This document shows, one piece after another, positions 1 through 12,699 of a stretch of DNA of 64,000 nt. Each line of letters opens with the position of its first letter. The first letter of the stretch is position 1. This DNA comes from Pseudevernia furfuracea (lineage: Eukaryota > Ascomycota > Lecanoromycetes > Lecanorales > Parmeliaceae): positions 732,501 to 796,500 of the forward strand of contig JAIUPT010000032.1 of NCBI GenBank assembly GCA_022315425.1. The letters are read 5' to 3'. Both the position numbers and the translations under genes were made by a program. The notes below the pieces were generated by a model that saw only the letters and a program-made list of their open reading frames with translations, searched no databases and was not told the origin of the DNA.

Positions 1-1140
1 TTAATAAGACACGTAAGATAATAGTCTCTTATATCGATATAAAGATATCTATTTAGACTCGTCGTAAGTTATTATAACAGCTATCTATCGATCGTAATTT
101 TATTTTCGAGCCAGCTTAACATAATTTTCTTTCGATTTATACACATATTGTCGATCACACTATGTCGAATATTCTTATACGTAACGATATCGATCACTCT
201 GTTATTTTATTTAGACGTATCAGACTAAGAAAGGTCGTAAAATATGAGACTTAAGAGTGTTACGCTGTCGACGCGAACACTTAGCTCTTAACACATCGAT
301 TAATAAAGACTCTCAAAATCTCATGAATTAAGAAGATTCTTGTTATAGTTATAATAATTATAACAGCCTTTAATGCAGCTATTACGCTATCAAAGACTGA
401 AATTATTTACATTACGAATATAATTATATACGACTCTAATTCGTCAATTATTTTAATTCTCATATCGACTGTGAAAGTCTTTCTCAGTCTCTAAAAGAAT
501 ATTAGAAACGTTATTAACGTTCTCGAGTTCGAATAAATAAATATATCGTTATTAGACAATTGACGCGAGTTATATAAGCTCGAATAGATTAAAATATATC
601 TCGTTGAATAAAAGAATCGAAAAGTTATTAATGAAGCTTTTAATAAACTATATTCACGGAATCGCATAAAATGAATAGTTATCGTTATTCTCTTTTTCTT
701 TTCGTGCTTTATAATTTAAAAAGAAATTTTAAAAGATTTTAAAGAGCGAGTCGTTGTCGATATTAGAGCGCTCAATAAAATTATAGTGTCTGATATCTAT
801 TTTATATTTTTTTAATCGAAGATATTTGTCTTGCTGCGTGATGTTACTCACATCTCAATTATTAACGCTGTCGTTTTCTTTTATTAATAATGAGTGAAGA
901 TAAGATATCGTTATAGACTTACAGTAACATCTTATAGAGATTAAGAAATCTTTAATGTATTAAATATAAGCTTTCGAAACTCACTCGCCTATGTGTAGAG
1001 AATAATTGATCGTATTTTAAGACTCTTTCGACGATTCTATAGAGCATATATCGATGATATTGTTATATTCTCGTCGTCGTTGAAAGAGTATATTCGTTAT
1101 CTTATTTAAATTTTTTAAGTTTTAAATAAGATAAACATTC
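1..1140 (+). pseudogene. Gypsy-A pol remnant: reverse transcriptase, left part
   Basis: Conceptual translation across many stops matches the linker and reverse transcriptase of fungal gypsy elements. From about 850 on it reads as the palm region, ending in YIDDIVIF at 1047-1070. The two catalytic Asp codons are intact here, unlike in the second copy at 12102. Stops sit where Trp or Gln are expected. The reading resumes at 4001 after the hAT insertion and its duplicated target. It cannot be translated as it stands. Confidence 0.8.
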
Positions 1141-1148
1141 ATCTCGCA
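1141..1148. repeat. Target-site duplication of hAT copy 1, left
   Basis: The 8-bp sequence ATCTCGCA directly precedes the left inverted repeat and is repeated exactly at 3993-4000. Eight-bp duplications are the hallmark of the hAT superfamily. Confidence 0.95.
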
Positions 1149-3992
1149 CAACGCTCCCGATGGTTCAAACCGTCGGTCCAGCAGACCTGAACCAGTTCAA
1201 ATTGAAGCTATACACACGGTTGGTAGTCGGTTCAGATGTCAAACCGTTCAATCAACAGTTGGACTGGTTCAACTGATAGTCCACCACTATTCTACATTAA
1301 TTTCGAGTTCGTCAGCGACTCCCTCTCTTATAGTAGTAACAATCGCATGTAGATCTTTCTTCGTGAAGATACTCAATCGAAATCATGATTTCAGACACTT
1401 CAATAGCTTAATGGTCTCACTCTTGAGACTACCTCTCGAGTCCGAGATCGTACGTTTGACCTCTGAAAACACGCGTTTCGTCTTCGAAGACATGGCTGAT
1501 ATGAAGTAGATGTCAATGATCATCTTTGAAAGAAGAGAATATCGAGTACGTTGCTCCGATTGTAGTCATCATTCGAGTGCTGATTTGTTCTTATCTTCTT
1601 CACGAAGTATAAAATGATCAGCGATATATAGATCAAACTCGTCGAGAGCACTGCTGAAGTCCTTCGCCTCATCATCCTGATCATCTAGTCACTTAAAATA
1701 CTGATTATTAGTGGGTTTGTGAGACGTACGAGTTGTTGAGGAAGTGTAGGTAGCCAGGTCGATGAAAGATCGATACGTAGTCTCTCAGAATTTCTTCATG
1801 ATTATCTTCATATCGGGTTGTCACTTAGAATTCCAACGTTTAAAGTATTTTCACTTCTTTCGAGGGTTCAGAACGATAACGACGATGTATATAGACGCTC
1901 TTTCGATCTTGTTTCAATATTTCAAGAGCTTAATAAGACCGACGTGAAGAGACTCCCTCATGAAGTCGTGATGAGCGTATTCTTCGATCGCATTCTCGAA
2001 ATGAGCACATAGAAAGTTCATAGAAGGAAGAACTTCATCTAAAGTCGTCGCACGATCTTCAGTAGCCTTCGTAGCATCGTGAAAGATCTGAAGAAAGTCG
2101 CGAATGTGATCGAGTGTTTTTCACTCCTCAGCACTGAGTAGATCGATAGATAGCTCGAGTTCCTCGTTGCTGACGACTATGATAACTGCCTTAATCTTTT
2201 TGATGACCCAGTCAAGCATCTCGTATCAGAAATTCCATCTAGTGCTGTTGTCACGATGTGACATGTAGCCCTGAACGATCCGATCTTTGAAGGATTGAAT
2301 GCGTTGAGGGCTTCCCATAATCCATACAATGATATTGTGTAGTTTGTCGAGAGGTTCTAGCTTTCGTCACTGTCTCAACTGAGCATCAGAAGGAGAGTCG
2401 GCGAGATTCTTCGAAAATTCATAGTCATCGACCTTTTTTTCAAAGAGAAAGGCCTGAACAGCGAGATTGAGTACGTGCTTATTGTATCTAAGACGTCGTT
2501 GCTGAGCATCATAGAAGACTTCTTTCTTATTCAAAGCAGTAGCAATAGTAACAATAAGTTGATCGTTAAAACTAGCATTGTTCATAATCATGTAACTCAA
2601 CTTGTTGCGAATCCCGAAATCCTCGAGCACAACGAGGACATATGCCGTCTGATTTAGCCCTGAGTGATCCCCTTCGAGCTCCTTGAGTTCGAGAGTCACA
2701 GCGTGCAATTTAGAGTCTTCCTCAGTGAAATGCGCGATCACTACTAGCAGTTCAAGATGATTAGAAGACGTTCACATATCGCATATGATATGAATATCTG
2801 ATATGGCTGTTACTAGCATATGACGTAGTCTTTTCTTTTCTTCAGCAAATAGATCTTCAGCATGAATCTTTATAGTCGAGTCAGAGTCAGAAAGCATTCG
2901 ATTGGTCACGGGGTTGACGTATTCTAAGAAGGCTCGGAAGTTCTTATTTCTGACTTGATTGAAGGCGATATCACAATCAACCGTTTATTGTAGATAGAGG
3001 TATTTCAGAGTGTTCTTGTTCAGGTCGATTCCCATCATTTCCTTTCTTCTTTTCTTCTCTGCTTGACGATTGATCTCAGTCTCACGTAGAATCGCTACAT
3101 CTACTGATGTTCCATCTCGTATTCTTTTTTCAACGACGCTACTGACTGTGAGGTCGATCGAGTGTACTTCTTTTAGATGACGAGACATTGTCTCGATATC
3201 ATCAGTGATTTTGTAACGCTTGATGCAGCGGTTGCAAATCATATCGCCGCCTTGGATTCGAATATGTGCATGAACGTGTGAGGATTTTGATCTTGGTCTC
3301 TTGAAGGCTGAGAAGGATCTCGATGCTTAAGATTGATTGTCGAGTGTTTCTAATCTATCTTGCGAAGCGGAGTCTTCAGATGCTTCAAATGATTTCTCTG
3401 ACTCTTGAGATCTTTCTGAGACTTCAATAGGCACCTCAGCTAGTGCTCTATGATCATTCGAGACCTCTTGGATCGCTGTCTTAGGCGTACGTTTCTTTTG
3501 AGAGGCTTGATTGACTGAGATCACGGGTCTTCGAGTAGAGATGTTGCGCGTGTGCTTGACGGGCCTAGTGGAGGCCACGGACCCAGCGGCGATACTAAAT
3601 GAGTTTCTAGAGGTAGGAGGAGGATCTGATAGGTCAGAGTCATCGTTACTGTGAGCCATATTGATGGTTGTTGAAGAATAATTTGAATATTGAGTGGTTG
3701 GATTTGTGGGAGGTGATTAGATCTCTGATCGCTACTAAAAATACGCCTGCGTGATCAGATATTCACACTTTTTTCTCTGATCGCTACTAGAAATACGCCT
3801 GCGTGATCAAATATTCGCAACAACAAATTCTATATATCTGGACCAGTCGACTATCAGTCCAACTGTTAGTCCACCAAATCTGAACCAGTCGACCAACTAC
3901 CTAGTCAAAGTATGAACTGGTTCAAACTATTAGTACCCGAACCAGTCCAGACTGTTAGTTGGTAGTTGGTTGGTCGACCATCGGGAGCGTTG
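1149..3992 (-). mobile_element. hAT DNA transposon, copy 1 (2,844 bp, complete ends)
   Basis: Both ends carry the 16-bp inverted repeat CAACGCTCCCGATGGT, flanked by identical 8-bp duplications. Just inside both ends are several short direct and inverted copies of motifs such as GAACCAG and CTGGTTC, which look like transposase-binding subterminal repeats. Near the right end a segment of about 45 bp occurs twice with a 52-bp period (from 3723 and 3775). One broken transposase gene on the minus strand fills most of the element. The copy at 28776-31619 has exactly the same length, and the two differ only by transitions in the stretches compared. It is inserted in the Gypsy-A reverse transcriptase. 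Confidence 0.95.
1305..3659 (-). pseudogene. hAT transposase, RIP-inactivated
   Basis: The gene starts at 3659 and runs leftward for about 780 codons. From the N-terminus there is a Ser-rich stretch, then a BED-type zinc finger (C-x2-C followed about 16 residues later by H-x4-H, near 3170-3240). The central region, around 2370-2740, resembles the catalytic domain of fungal hAT transposases. Near 1330-1500 is a C-terminal dimerisation segment with RVFS and KRTISDSRG. Several stops and a Trp-to-stop change break the frame. A functional enzyme would excise and reinsert the element, but none can be made from this copy. Confidence 0.85.
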
Positions 3993-4000
3993 ATCTCGCA
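3993..4000. repeat. Target-site duplication of hAT copy 1, right
   Basis: An exact repeat of ATCTCGCA, found also at 1141-1148, directly follows the right inverted repeat. Confidence 0.95.
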
Positions 4001-6560
4001 CTTAATAAGATCTTTTTCGAATATTTATTTATGTCTCTTTTAAATCAAAGAGTGAACGCTCTCGAACTTGTTATCGTTGAGAAGAAGTTATGAATTATTA
4101 AGAATCTAAAGTTTCTTAAGATCCTTACGACATTAAACAAATATTTAGATCTTATCGACTATCTCAAACAATACGTGTTCTATTATATCGCGATTGTTAA
4201 GTCTCTTTAAGAACGCAAAACGTTTCTCTATTAAAGATTTAGATTTAATAATAATAGTAAGTATAAATCTATCGCTACGCGTCTTCGTTTAAAGAAGTCT
4301 ATTTCGTCAAAATTAAATATCTATTATTAGCTTTAAGAAGTCTTTATTAGATCTATTATACTTTATTATTATAATTTTAAGAAGCAGATATACGTGAATC
4401 TAGATGTTAATAAGAAATGAGACTTTATAACATATGTTTATTATATAAAGAGTAATTTATAAAAGAATTTCGACGCGAGAAAGAACGAGCTACAGAAGAA
4501 TTTAAATACGAAGTCTATTACAGATAAGTATTAGACTAATATAAAGTCTATTATAAAGTATCTTAAGTAGAAATCATAGCAATTTATTTTCTTTTTAAGT
4601 CGTTAGATCAAGTCTGCGAAGTCACGCTACTAATCGACGAAGCTTAAAATAATCGATATCGTATAAGTCGTGAAAAAGATTCGTTATCTCATTAAGATAT
4701 ACGTCAAAATAATAATCATTTACACTAATCACTCTGCGACATTCGAACTAGTTCGATAGATAAGTCTTAATATTATCTCGATAGAAAAGCTGAATCTACG
4801 TCTAGTAAGAGCTTTAAAATACTTATAACGTTTTCGTATTAATATTCGTTATAAGTCAATAAGATTAATATAGTGTTAAACGCTTTTTCTCGTTTGACTA
4901 GTCGTAACTACGAAAAGTCAAGCTCAGACGAATCTAAGCTTAATATATTAACGACGAATGTCTACGCTGTTAGTCTTATTTAAGTTAACGATAACTTTAA
5001 GTAACGTGTTAAAGAGGGCTATAAAGAATTAAGATAAATAAGAATTATCGATATCGTCGAGCGTAATAAGGCCCTCGATAAAAATGCTATAAAGCTATTA
5101 TATCAATTAATTGATAACTTGCTTTACTGTAAAGAAGAACACGACAATCTTCGTCTATATATTTCTTTTAATCTTGAATATAATGTTTTCAAGCTAACGT
5201 ATAATAAGATAAGTTATTTCGAATATACAACAACGCATAAAAAGCTTATTATAGATCTATTTATTTACAATATAACGATCAAACTTTACGAGTATATTCG
5301 TTACTGCTCTTATTATTAAACAAATTAAACGTTTAAATATCATTTCTACGAGTCGCTACAGTCTATTTACACGTCTGTTAAACTCTTTCACACTATTATT
5401 ATCGACTTTATTCTTATTCTATCGAAGTCTTTCGCAGACGACGATTATATAATATCAATAATAGACAAATTTAATAAAGTTATCACGTTTATCGTTAACG
5501 AAGTTAGATGAGGAGAAGAGCTATAAACATAAGTATTACTTAAAAGACTTATATTACTGAGATGAGACATCTTAGAGATAATTATTTTCGATAGAGATCG
5601 TCGATTCATAGAGTAACTCTAACGAGAAATATTTCGATTTCTTAAGATCGAACTTCTTTACTTCACGATCTGACACTCTCAAACGAACGATATATTCGAA
5701 CTTTTTAATCAAACGATCGAGATTGTTCTTCGATACTATACTAATTTAATAAATAATCGATAATCTCGATTACTTTCGCAGCTATCTTCTGTGCTTAACA
5801 ACTCTATCAAATATAATATTATTAGATTAACACCTTTCGAAGTTATCTACGAATTTAAAGTTAAGAAATCACTGAATATGCTCGAAGCTATCTCGTCACA
5901 GACTTCAGATTAATCTAATATTATCGTATCTGTCATGAAGACTATATCTACAAAAGTCTTTCGCAGATTGTTTAAGACATTAGAGACTATTATCGACTAT
6001 CGTCTCGCTCACACGAATACGAAGAATACGTTAAACTTTATCTTAATGAAGATAAAGAACTATTATAACGCGTATTATCAATTAATGTTCTTCAAAGAGA
6101 GAAATCTTATCAAGTTACGTCTTCATCGAGAATATAATCTATCAAAGATAGTCTTAAGCAAATTGAGATCTCAATTCATAAAATCCTTTAAAGTCATAAA
6201 TAGTGTCGAACGACTTGTTTATCGTCTATTAACTATAATATCAAATATAAAGATTCATAACGTCGTCTCAGTAGCTCAGTTAAAGTCTATCACAGACTCG
6301 TTTATAGATTCATATAAACGTCGATTATCTCCTTTATTAGTTATCATCGTCGACGATAAAGAAGAAAACGAAATAAAATAATTAATTCGTAAACGATCTC
6401 GCTTCATAAAACGCTCGAAGAATAAGATTATAGAGTATCTAATACGCTGAGCTAACTGTGATTCGAAGTATAATGTATAAATGATAGTCAAGCAACTAAC
6501 ACACGTCAAAGATCTTATCGACGACTTCGAAGCCAGTCAAAAAGAAGCAGTCATTATATT
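4001..6560 (+). pseudogene. Gypsy-A pol remnant: RNase H, integrase, chromodomain
   Basis: This continues the pol reading of 1-1140. RNase H motifs lie near 4700-4870. At 5119-5320 an integrase zinc-binding region of H2C2 type can be read, in which the first His and the last Cys have become Tyr. The integrase core follows at about 5380-5900, including an F-D-R-D-R segment and the glutamate region near 5690-5750. The C-terminal region (5935-6381) is open for 148 codons and ends in a VVSVAQL motif. A chromodomain is readable at about 6382-6540, with its expected Trp codons turned into stops. The chromodomain normally steers integration to heterochromatin. Confidence 0.85.
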
Positions 6561-7056
6561 CATTTCTAGCGATTATTCACGTGTAATAGTCGTAATTTCG
6601 TCGCCTATGACCGCGTTATCAAAGGCTTTCGCAATATTAGCAGCTCTGTTATCAAAGGGTTCATCGATTATATCATCAAAGATAACTCCTTTTAAGTCTA
6701 TAACACTCTTGCTGTTAAAAGCTTTCACTATATCGTCTTTATTAAAGGCTTCTATAACCTCAGCAACGACATTACTATTTACATTAACATCTTAACTATT
6801 GTTAAAAGCTTTTACTATATCGTCTACATCAGTAGCTCTGTTGTTAAAGACTTTAACAATCACGCTATCAACGTCAGCACGTTTACTGTCATCGATAATA
6901 ACTTCTCTCAAATCAGCACCGTCTATACGATTGCTTTTATCAACGCCCTCGACTTAATTAAATGCATTTTGACTTATATTGTCAACGATTATAATTATGT
7001 TATCGAGGCGATGACTTTGTTTATATTTGAACACCTGTTAGAACTATATCTTTCGC

Positions 7057-7180
7057 GAAAGGCTTCGACAGAAGATTTCTGCCTTGAAGAGACTGAAGAA
7101 GTCATATCAAGTTAGTATTAACGTCTTCAAGATATTTCTACTTAAGTAGTCATCTCATAGATAAAATAAGACAGTCTTTT
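7057..7180 (+). repeat. Candidate Gypsy-A 3' LTR segment
   Basis: About 125 bp here align, with many transitions, to 8098-8224. The position after one gypsy coding region and before another supports an LTR. The true LTR ends could not be placed. Confidence 0.45.
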
Positions 7181-7209
7181 ATCACCTCAAGTTCTTCATA
7201 GATGCATCG

Positions 7210-8060
7210 CATCAATTATATTATTTTAAGAAAACTATACGATAATTATTAATTCGTTATGAAACCTTTTATAAATATTATATTAAAAACTCGTTTTAAT
7301 ATCGCTTATATTATCTTTCTTATTAAGTAGTCGCTATTTAATTAATTCGATTTAAACATATTAAAATAAAATAGTTCGAATCTTTTAATATTTTAAAGAT
7401 ATAATACACTATAAACTAGTATATAAAGAATCTCTTTAAATTCTTATTAAACATATCGATTTCGATTAAGCTAACGACTCGATTCGAAGATTTATTCTTA
7501 TTTATTTATTTAATATCGATAGCGACGTTATTAATTAATTATTAAAACGTCAAATTATCGTCGCGTTATTTATTTATAAAGTCGAATATATTAATTAAAC
7601 GCTAATTATTAAAAAAGTCGTTTAATTAAAAATTCTTTTTAATTAACTCTTACGATCTCGAAACTCTAACTTAAAGATTATTATAATCTTCGACGATAAT
7701 TAGAGCGTAATTGTTCTCGTTAAGAACGCTTAATTTTATACTCGTATTAAGCATATTAATATCGTTTATTACTTCGTGCGAGAAAAAGTTAATAACGATA
7801 TCGTAAATATATAATTCGTGTTTAGAAATAAATAAATAATCGACGATCTCATTAAAACTCTCTGTCTCGACAAATTCGTTATTTTTCGCGATGCTCTTAA
7901 AATAAAATTAGTCTTAGAATATTTTCTTAGCGTTAAGAATTAATTTTAATCTAAAGTCGTTAGTTCTAGAGAAGTACTTAACGCTATCTATCTTATCTGT
8001 GAACGTCAAATCTTTAATATTCTTTCGATATCTCTTATCTCTAATTCTTAGTATTCTTTC
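7210..8060 (+). mobile_element. Copia-A fragment: RNase H end and 3' untranslated part
   Basis: This stretch aligns base by base, with abundant transitions, to the RNase H region and 3' untranslated part of Copia-A copy 1 (about 19490-20300). It continues into sequence found only in the longer Copia-A form (compare the inverted copies at 13685 and 21806). It has no LTR and no 5' part. It lies between two Gypsy-A pieces, so it is probably a remnant of an old insertion or rearrangement. Both limits are accurate only to about 20 bp. Confidence 0.8.
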
Positions 8061-8097
8061 GATGTTATAATCATAGCAGAGCATAGCTCTACTCCTA

Positions 8098-8224
8098 TCG
8101 AAGTCTTCTGCAGAAGACTCTTATCTTAGAGAAGAGAAAGAGACTAGTTTATGCTAATATTAACGTCTTCGATGTATTTTTTATAAAAGCAGCCTCGTAG
8201 CTAAAATATATAGATAAGACTTTA
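8098..8224 (+). repeat. Candidate Gypsy-A 5' LTR segment
   Basis: It is a degenerate direct copy of 7057-7180. It precedes the gag and protease region of copy 2, which is where a 5' LTR belongs. Confidence 0.45.
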
Positions 8225-10639
8225 CACACTATACATAATCACATATCTTAAGCATTAAAATTATATCTTGAGCATTATAATTAATAACAACATCTGCAGC
8301 CTGCTTCACCAGCTAGATTCGTTATTCAATAACTCTCTAATATCAGAGTTTCTCACATTTATCAGCTTTTGTCTCTTGCTTGACGCTATCGTTTTCGATC
8401 GTCTTAAGCATATCAGTCTATGCTTTCGTTATATTCTACTATATATCGATCTAAAGAAGTCTATTACAATAAGACACTTTCTAAAGTCTATTACAACAAG
8501 ACTTAAGACTCTTTCAGATCTTCTCGAAGTCTATTATAATAAGATCCTTATTATAATAACAATCAATCACTTTAACGCCTTTGAGCAACTCTTCTTTTCA
8601 TCTTAACGTCTCTATAACTTAAATAGTTTATCAAATTCACTTCTTTATCAAAGCAATCGATGTATAACATCTATACGAGATATCTCACGAAGTAAATCTC
8701 GCTCTTAAATATATTTTAAATTATTATTCTCGTCTTAAGTTATCATCTACTATCGTCGCTATCGCAGCATCTCGATCGTTTAAACGCTTCGTCTCTACAA
8801 AGTTCTTTAACTTCTTATTTAATTAAGTTATCGATACTGTTACTTTTAAGCGATCGATTCGTGCCTTTATTAATCATATACACGAGTATAGAATTCTTTT
8901 ATAAATAATAGTCTATATTCGTCAATAAGATTCTCTCTTTATCGAAATAATCTTTATAAAATCAAGATTATCGAGATCATTAATTATAGTCATAAACGAA
9001 GAGATAGTTCGAAGAATCGTATCTAATACTATTTAAATAGTTATTGCATAGATAACTACTACTATTACTACATTAGCTATTAAAGCTAAAGCTAAGAATT
9101 CTATTGATACTTCGTCTTTTATATCAACGTTATTTATTACTTTAAGATAAAATTCAAATAAGATTAAATTCTTCGACTCTTAATATAATAATAAGATTAT
9201 ATATAGCGATAATATATTAATTAAGCATGTTAAAAAAGACACTTTCTTTCGAGATATGTATTTATTTATTAAACGTGTTAAGCAATTCGTGCTTATTAAA
9301 GAGAATATCGTACGCGAGAATCTCTAATTAAGTCTTCGTAACAGTGCTTTATCTTAATAAATTAATGAATTCTTCGACATTAAACGACGTATTATTAATT
9401 ATAATAACGACGTCGATAAGTAATCGAAGCTACTTATAAAACGCTTTAAGCAATTACTCTTTATAATTATAAAATCTCTTCTTAAGAAGAATTACACTTT
9501 ACGAGATGCTTTTAATAAGCGAGAGTCTCGTAACTTTGTTTAATATATACTTCGAACGACTAAGAATATTAATATTAACGATATCGATTCTTAATTAGAC
9601 ATAATTTACATCAACATCGATCTTAGTCTATAATCGATCTTAGTCTATAAATATATTTATAGCGACTCACCAAGAGATTTATCGTTAACTCTTTTTCCTT
9701 TAATATCGATAATCTTAAGTATAAATAATGAGTCTTTGTTAATAAGAGACTGAAAGATTCTTCATATCGCTCTGAGAGATTATTATTAGCATAATAGTAT
9801 CGTTATAATAATTAGATTAATGAATAACGTTCTTCTTAATATCAAGATTAGTATTCTTCTTAGTATTCTCCTCGTTCTATTAACATATCGTATCGTTTAA
9901 TAAGAGACAGTTATCAAGATCAACGATCTTATTATAGAAGCAATAACTCTTATAGCGACGATAAATCATTTTAATCAAGATTATCTTATCAATTAAGACC
10001 CTTATTAAATGCTTCGCTTAATGTTAATCAGACTTAATATCAGACTCAGTAGTCATATTAGTTACGATAATAGAATTAGTCTTCGCTCGATAGATTATTA
10101 TTATAAATCACGAGCGAAAACGCAAATTAATCTTTTAATTAAAAAGTCTACACGAGTCTCTGTTAGTTAAAAAACGAAGATAAAGATTTTAACTAAAATT
10201 TATTTAAAAGATCTTTCTCTATCACTAAAGTCTATTATATAAACGAATATCAAGAGAATACATTAGATAACTAAAAGAACTATTAGTAATACGAGAATAT
10301 ATTCTATTATAACACGTCTACGAAAGACTTCGATTAAGTAAATTAAGCATCTATAAAAGACTTTCACGAGTAAAATAAATCTCAGAAGTATTAGAAAGAT
10401 ACTATCGAAGCTTACTTTATTATATCACCCAAATTAATAACAATGCTCACATACCGACTTTATAAAAATATCTTTATCTTCAACAACAAGCTTCACAGAC
10501 ATCTTATCGAGTACTTAAAGTCTTTAACAAGCAGTTATACTGTTACGAAGTCTTTCGCAGAAGTCACGACATTCTTATATCAAATCGTCGAATCAATTAT
10601 TAAGAATCGATTCATATCAAAACGAGCTTTTCGAGAATT

Positions 10640-12150
10640 CTGCTTTGTCATAGTAAGAATATCATTTACTTATTAAAATCGTCTCTACGAATTCTACTTT
10701 GACACGAGATATTCGATATCGTTAATCGATCGTGTCTTTCTGAATCAGCTCATTAAGAACGAAGACTTATATATTAATATTAAAAAAACGTCTTTAATCA
10801 AGATTCGAGAGCTAGATTTCAAAGAGTATAATATTTACGAATATATTATTATTCTCATATACATATTCAGCTGTAATGATGAGAAGGTTACACTAATTCG
10901 TCGAGAAATTCATATAATCGACGATCTTTCTGTTAAAGCACTCATCGAAATTGACATTATAAAGTCTAAAACAACTATTTTAAATATCGTTAGGGATATA
11001 GTTATTATTGAATCGTGCGACATATAAATCTTAATATCTATGATAATTAAGAATTCGAGAATTAACGCTATTATTGTTAACAAAGCACGCTTTGTTATAT
11101 TAGCTTATTCTTTCTTAATAGTATTAATCGACTTTATCGATTTATCTAGCGAATAAGATCTCATCTTCAAGTCAGGGCAACTAAATACTCTAACGCTTTT
11201 TATAAATATCGTCGATAATAGTCTGTCAAATTAAAACATTATAGTTTATAACGACACTGATCTATCAGTCACGCTTGTCAGACACGTTCGTCTTGATAAG
11301 ATTCTTAAGTATAAGACTAAAGAATACTTTTAGATTGATTTAAAAGACGCATCTCTAGCAGAAAGACCTTCTAAGAAGATTAAGTCTTTAATTAAAAAGA
11401 TCTTTAAGAGACTAATATATGTTATCGCAGTCTTTAACGCTATTATTTTCATTAAGAAGACTATATATTTCACTGAGGTCACTATCTATAAAGATACGAC
11501 AGCTATCGAGACAATTTTTAAAGTTATCGAAGCCTTTTTTAGTCTATAAAAGAATATCGACAATGTTATAAATATATTAAAGAATTAATGAATGAAAATT
11601 TCGCTTGTCGACAACTAATAAAAGATATATAAGATCGATTAAGCTCGAGTCTATTTCGTTGATATAAGAAATAAGAAAGTAATTAACAAAGTCTTTAACA
11701 AATTACACGAACAGAGTCACATAAAATAAATTATTATTAATATCTTATTCTTCTTTCTCTACTTCGTCGTCTAAAGAGATACGATCGATAATTTAAAGAG
11801 TCGAGTAGTTATTAATATTAGAGCATTAAATAAGATGATTATATCTAATGCTTATTCTATATTAATGCAATTAAAAATTCTTATATTGTTAAGAAATGTT
11901 ATTCATATTTTTATTATCGATGTCGCAGTATTCTTTTATTAATAATAAATACAACGATAATATCGATATCGTCTGAGCGTCTCTTCACATCGTGATCAAG
12001 AGATATTTAATATATTAATTATAAGCTATCGCAATTCGCCCGTTTATGTTCAAAGAATAATTGATAAAATTCTTTAATTATTTCGACATTTTTATAGAGC
12101 ATATATCGATAATATAATTATCTTCTTCATGTCGTTAAAGAAGTATTTTA
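10640..12150 (+). pseudogene. Gypsy-A copy 2 protease and reverse transcriptase remnant
   Basis: The protease active site reads D-T-R at 10701-10709, where D-T-G is expected; a single G-to-A change explains the Arg. About 400 codons later the reverse transcriptase begins, with recognisable V-I-N-I-R-A-L-N and palm segments. The catalytic box reads Y-I-D-N at 12102-12113, so the second catalytic Asp has become Asn, again a G-to-A change. Stops are frequent. The frame ends shortly after the catalytic box, so thumb, RNase H and integrase are missing. Confidence 0.75.
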
Positions 12151-12419
12151 AATGCTATAATATAGACTCAGAATCGTAATATGATAAAAAGATGATTCAA
12201 TACTATGAAGAGAATAAAGACTTAAGTATATGATCGCTATTACCTTAGAGCAAGTACAGCCTAGCGTCTTTAATTCTTTCTTAAAGAAAGACGCCTCTAT
12301 TAAAGACTTTCTTTCAAATCTTCTATCAAAGACTTTTTATCGTAACAGCATACATCACATAAAAGTATTTAACGTCTCGTTAATCATATCGACTCGCTAT
12401 AATAGACGAATAAGTCGTG

Positions 12420-12660
12420 TAATGAAAGCAAAACGAACGATATTAATATAGTAAAAGCTTATTGTAGTAGACGAATAATATCGTATAGTGAAAACAAAAC
12501 GAACGATATTAATATAGTGAAAGCTTTAAAAGCTTTTCGTAGAACGAATAATGTTACGTAGTGAAAGCTTTAAAAGCTTTTCGTAAAACGAATAATGCTA
12601 CGTAGTGAAAGCTTGTTATAATAAACGAATAATATTATATAATAAAATTTTACTGCGATA
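12420..12660. repeat. Degenerate tandem repeat
   Basis: Four to five imperfect units share a core of ACGAATAAT, then a GTAGTGAAAGC-like segment. One pair is spaced 66 bp apart (12431 and 12497), another 44 bp (12543 and 12587). The interval joins the end of Gypsy-A copy 2 to the reverse gypsy fragment. Confidence 0.6.
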
Positions 12661-12699
12661 GACGAATAATCGAATTAAACTTTGAGAGCTTTCTTTTTA

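Larger units (their letters stand above)
1..7209 (+). mobile_element. Gypsy-A copy 1, Ty3/gypsy chromovirus, 3' part, interrupted by a hAT element
   Basis: The window opens inside a heavily decayed Ty3/gypsy element in forward orientation. Reading through stops, the order is reverse transcriptase (YIDD at 1047-1058), then after the hAT insertion RNase H, an H2C2-type integrase finger, the integrase core, an integrase C-terminal region and a chromodomain. That order defines a chromovirus. A segment at about 7057-7180 recurs in degenerate form at about 8098-8224 and is the likely 3' LTR, although neither end can be fixed. The 5' half lies outside the window. The right limit is where Copia-A sequence begins and is approximate. 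CG dinucleotides are common while CA and CC are scarce, as expected after RIP-like mutation. Confidence 0.85.
8060..12170 (+). mobile_element. Gypsy-A copy 2, 5' part (LTR, gag, protease, partial reverse transcriptase)
   Basis: This is a second element of the family seen at 1-7209, again forward. An LTR-like segment lies at about 8098-8224. A gag-sized region of about 2.4 kb follows, where nothing more precise than decayed coding sequence can be read. Then come an aspartic protease (about 10690-11110) and reverse transcriptase (about 11640-12150). The element stops within the palm domain; integrase and the 3' LTR are absent. It is the most mutated stretch of the window and contains almost no open frame. 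Confidence 0.8.
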
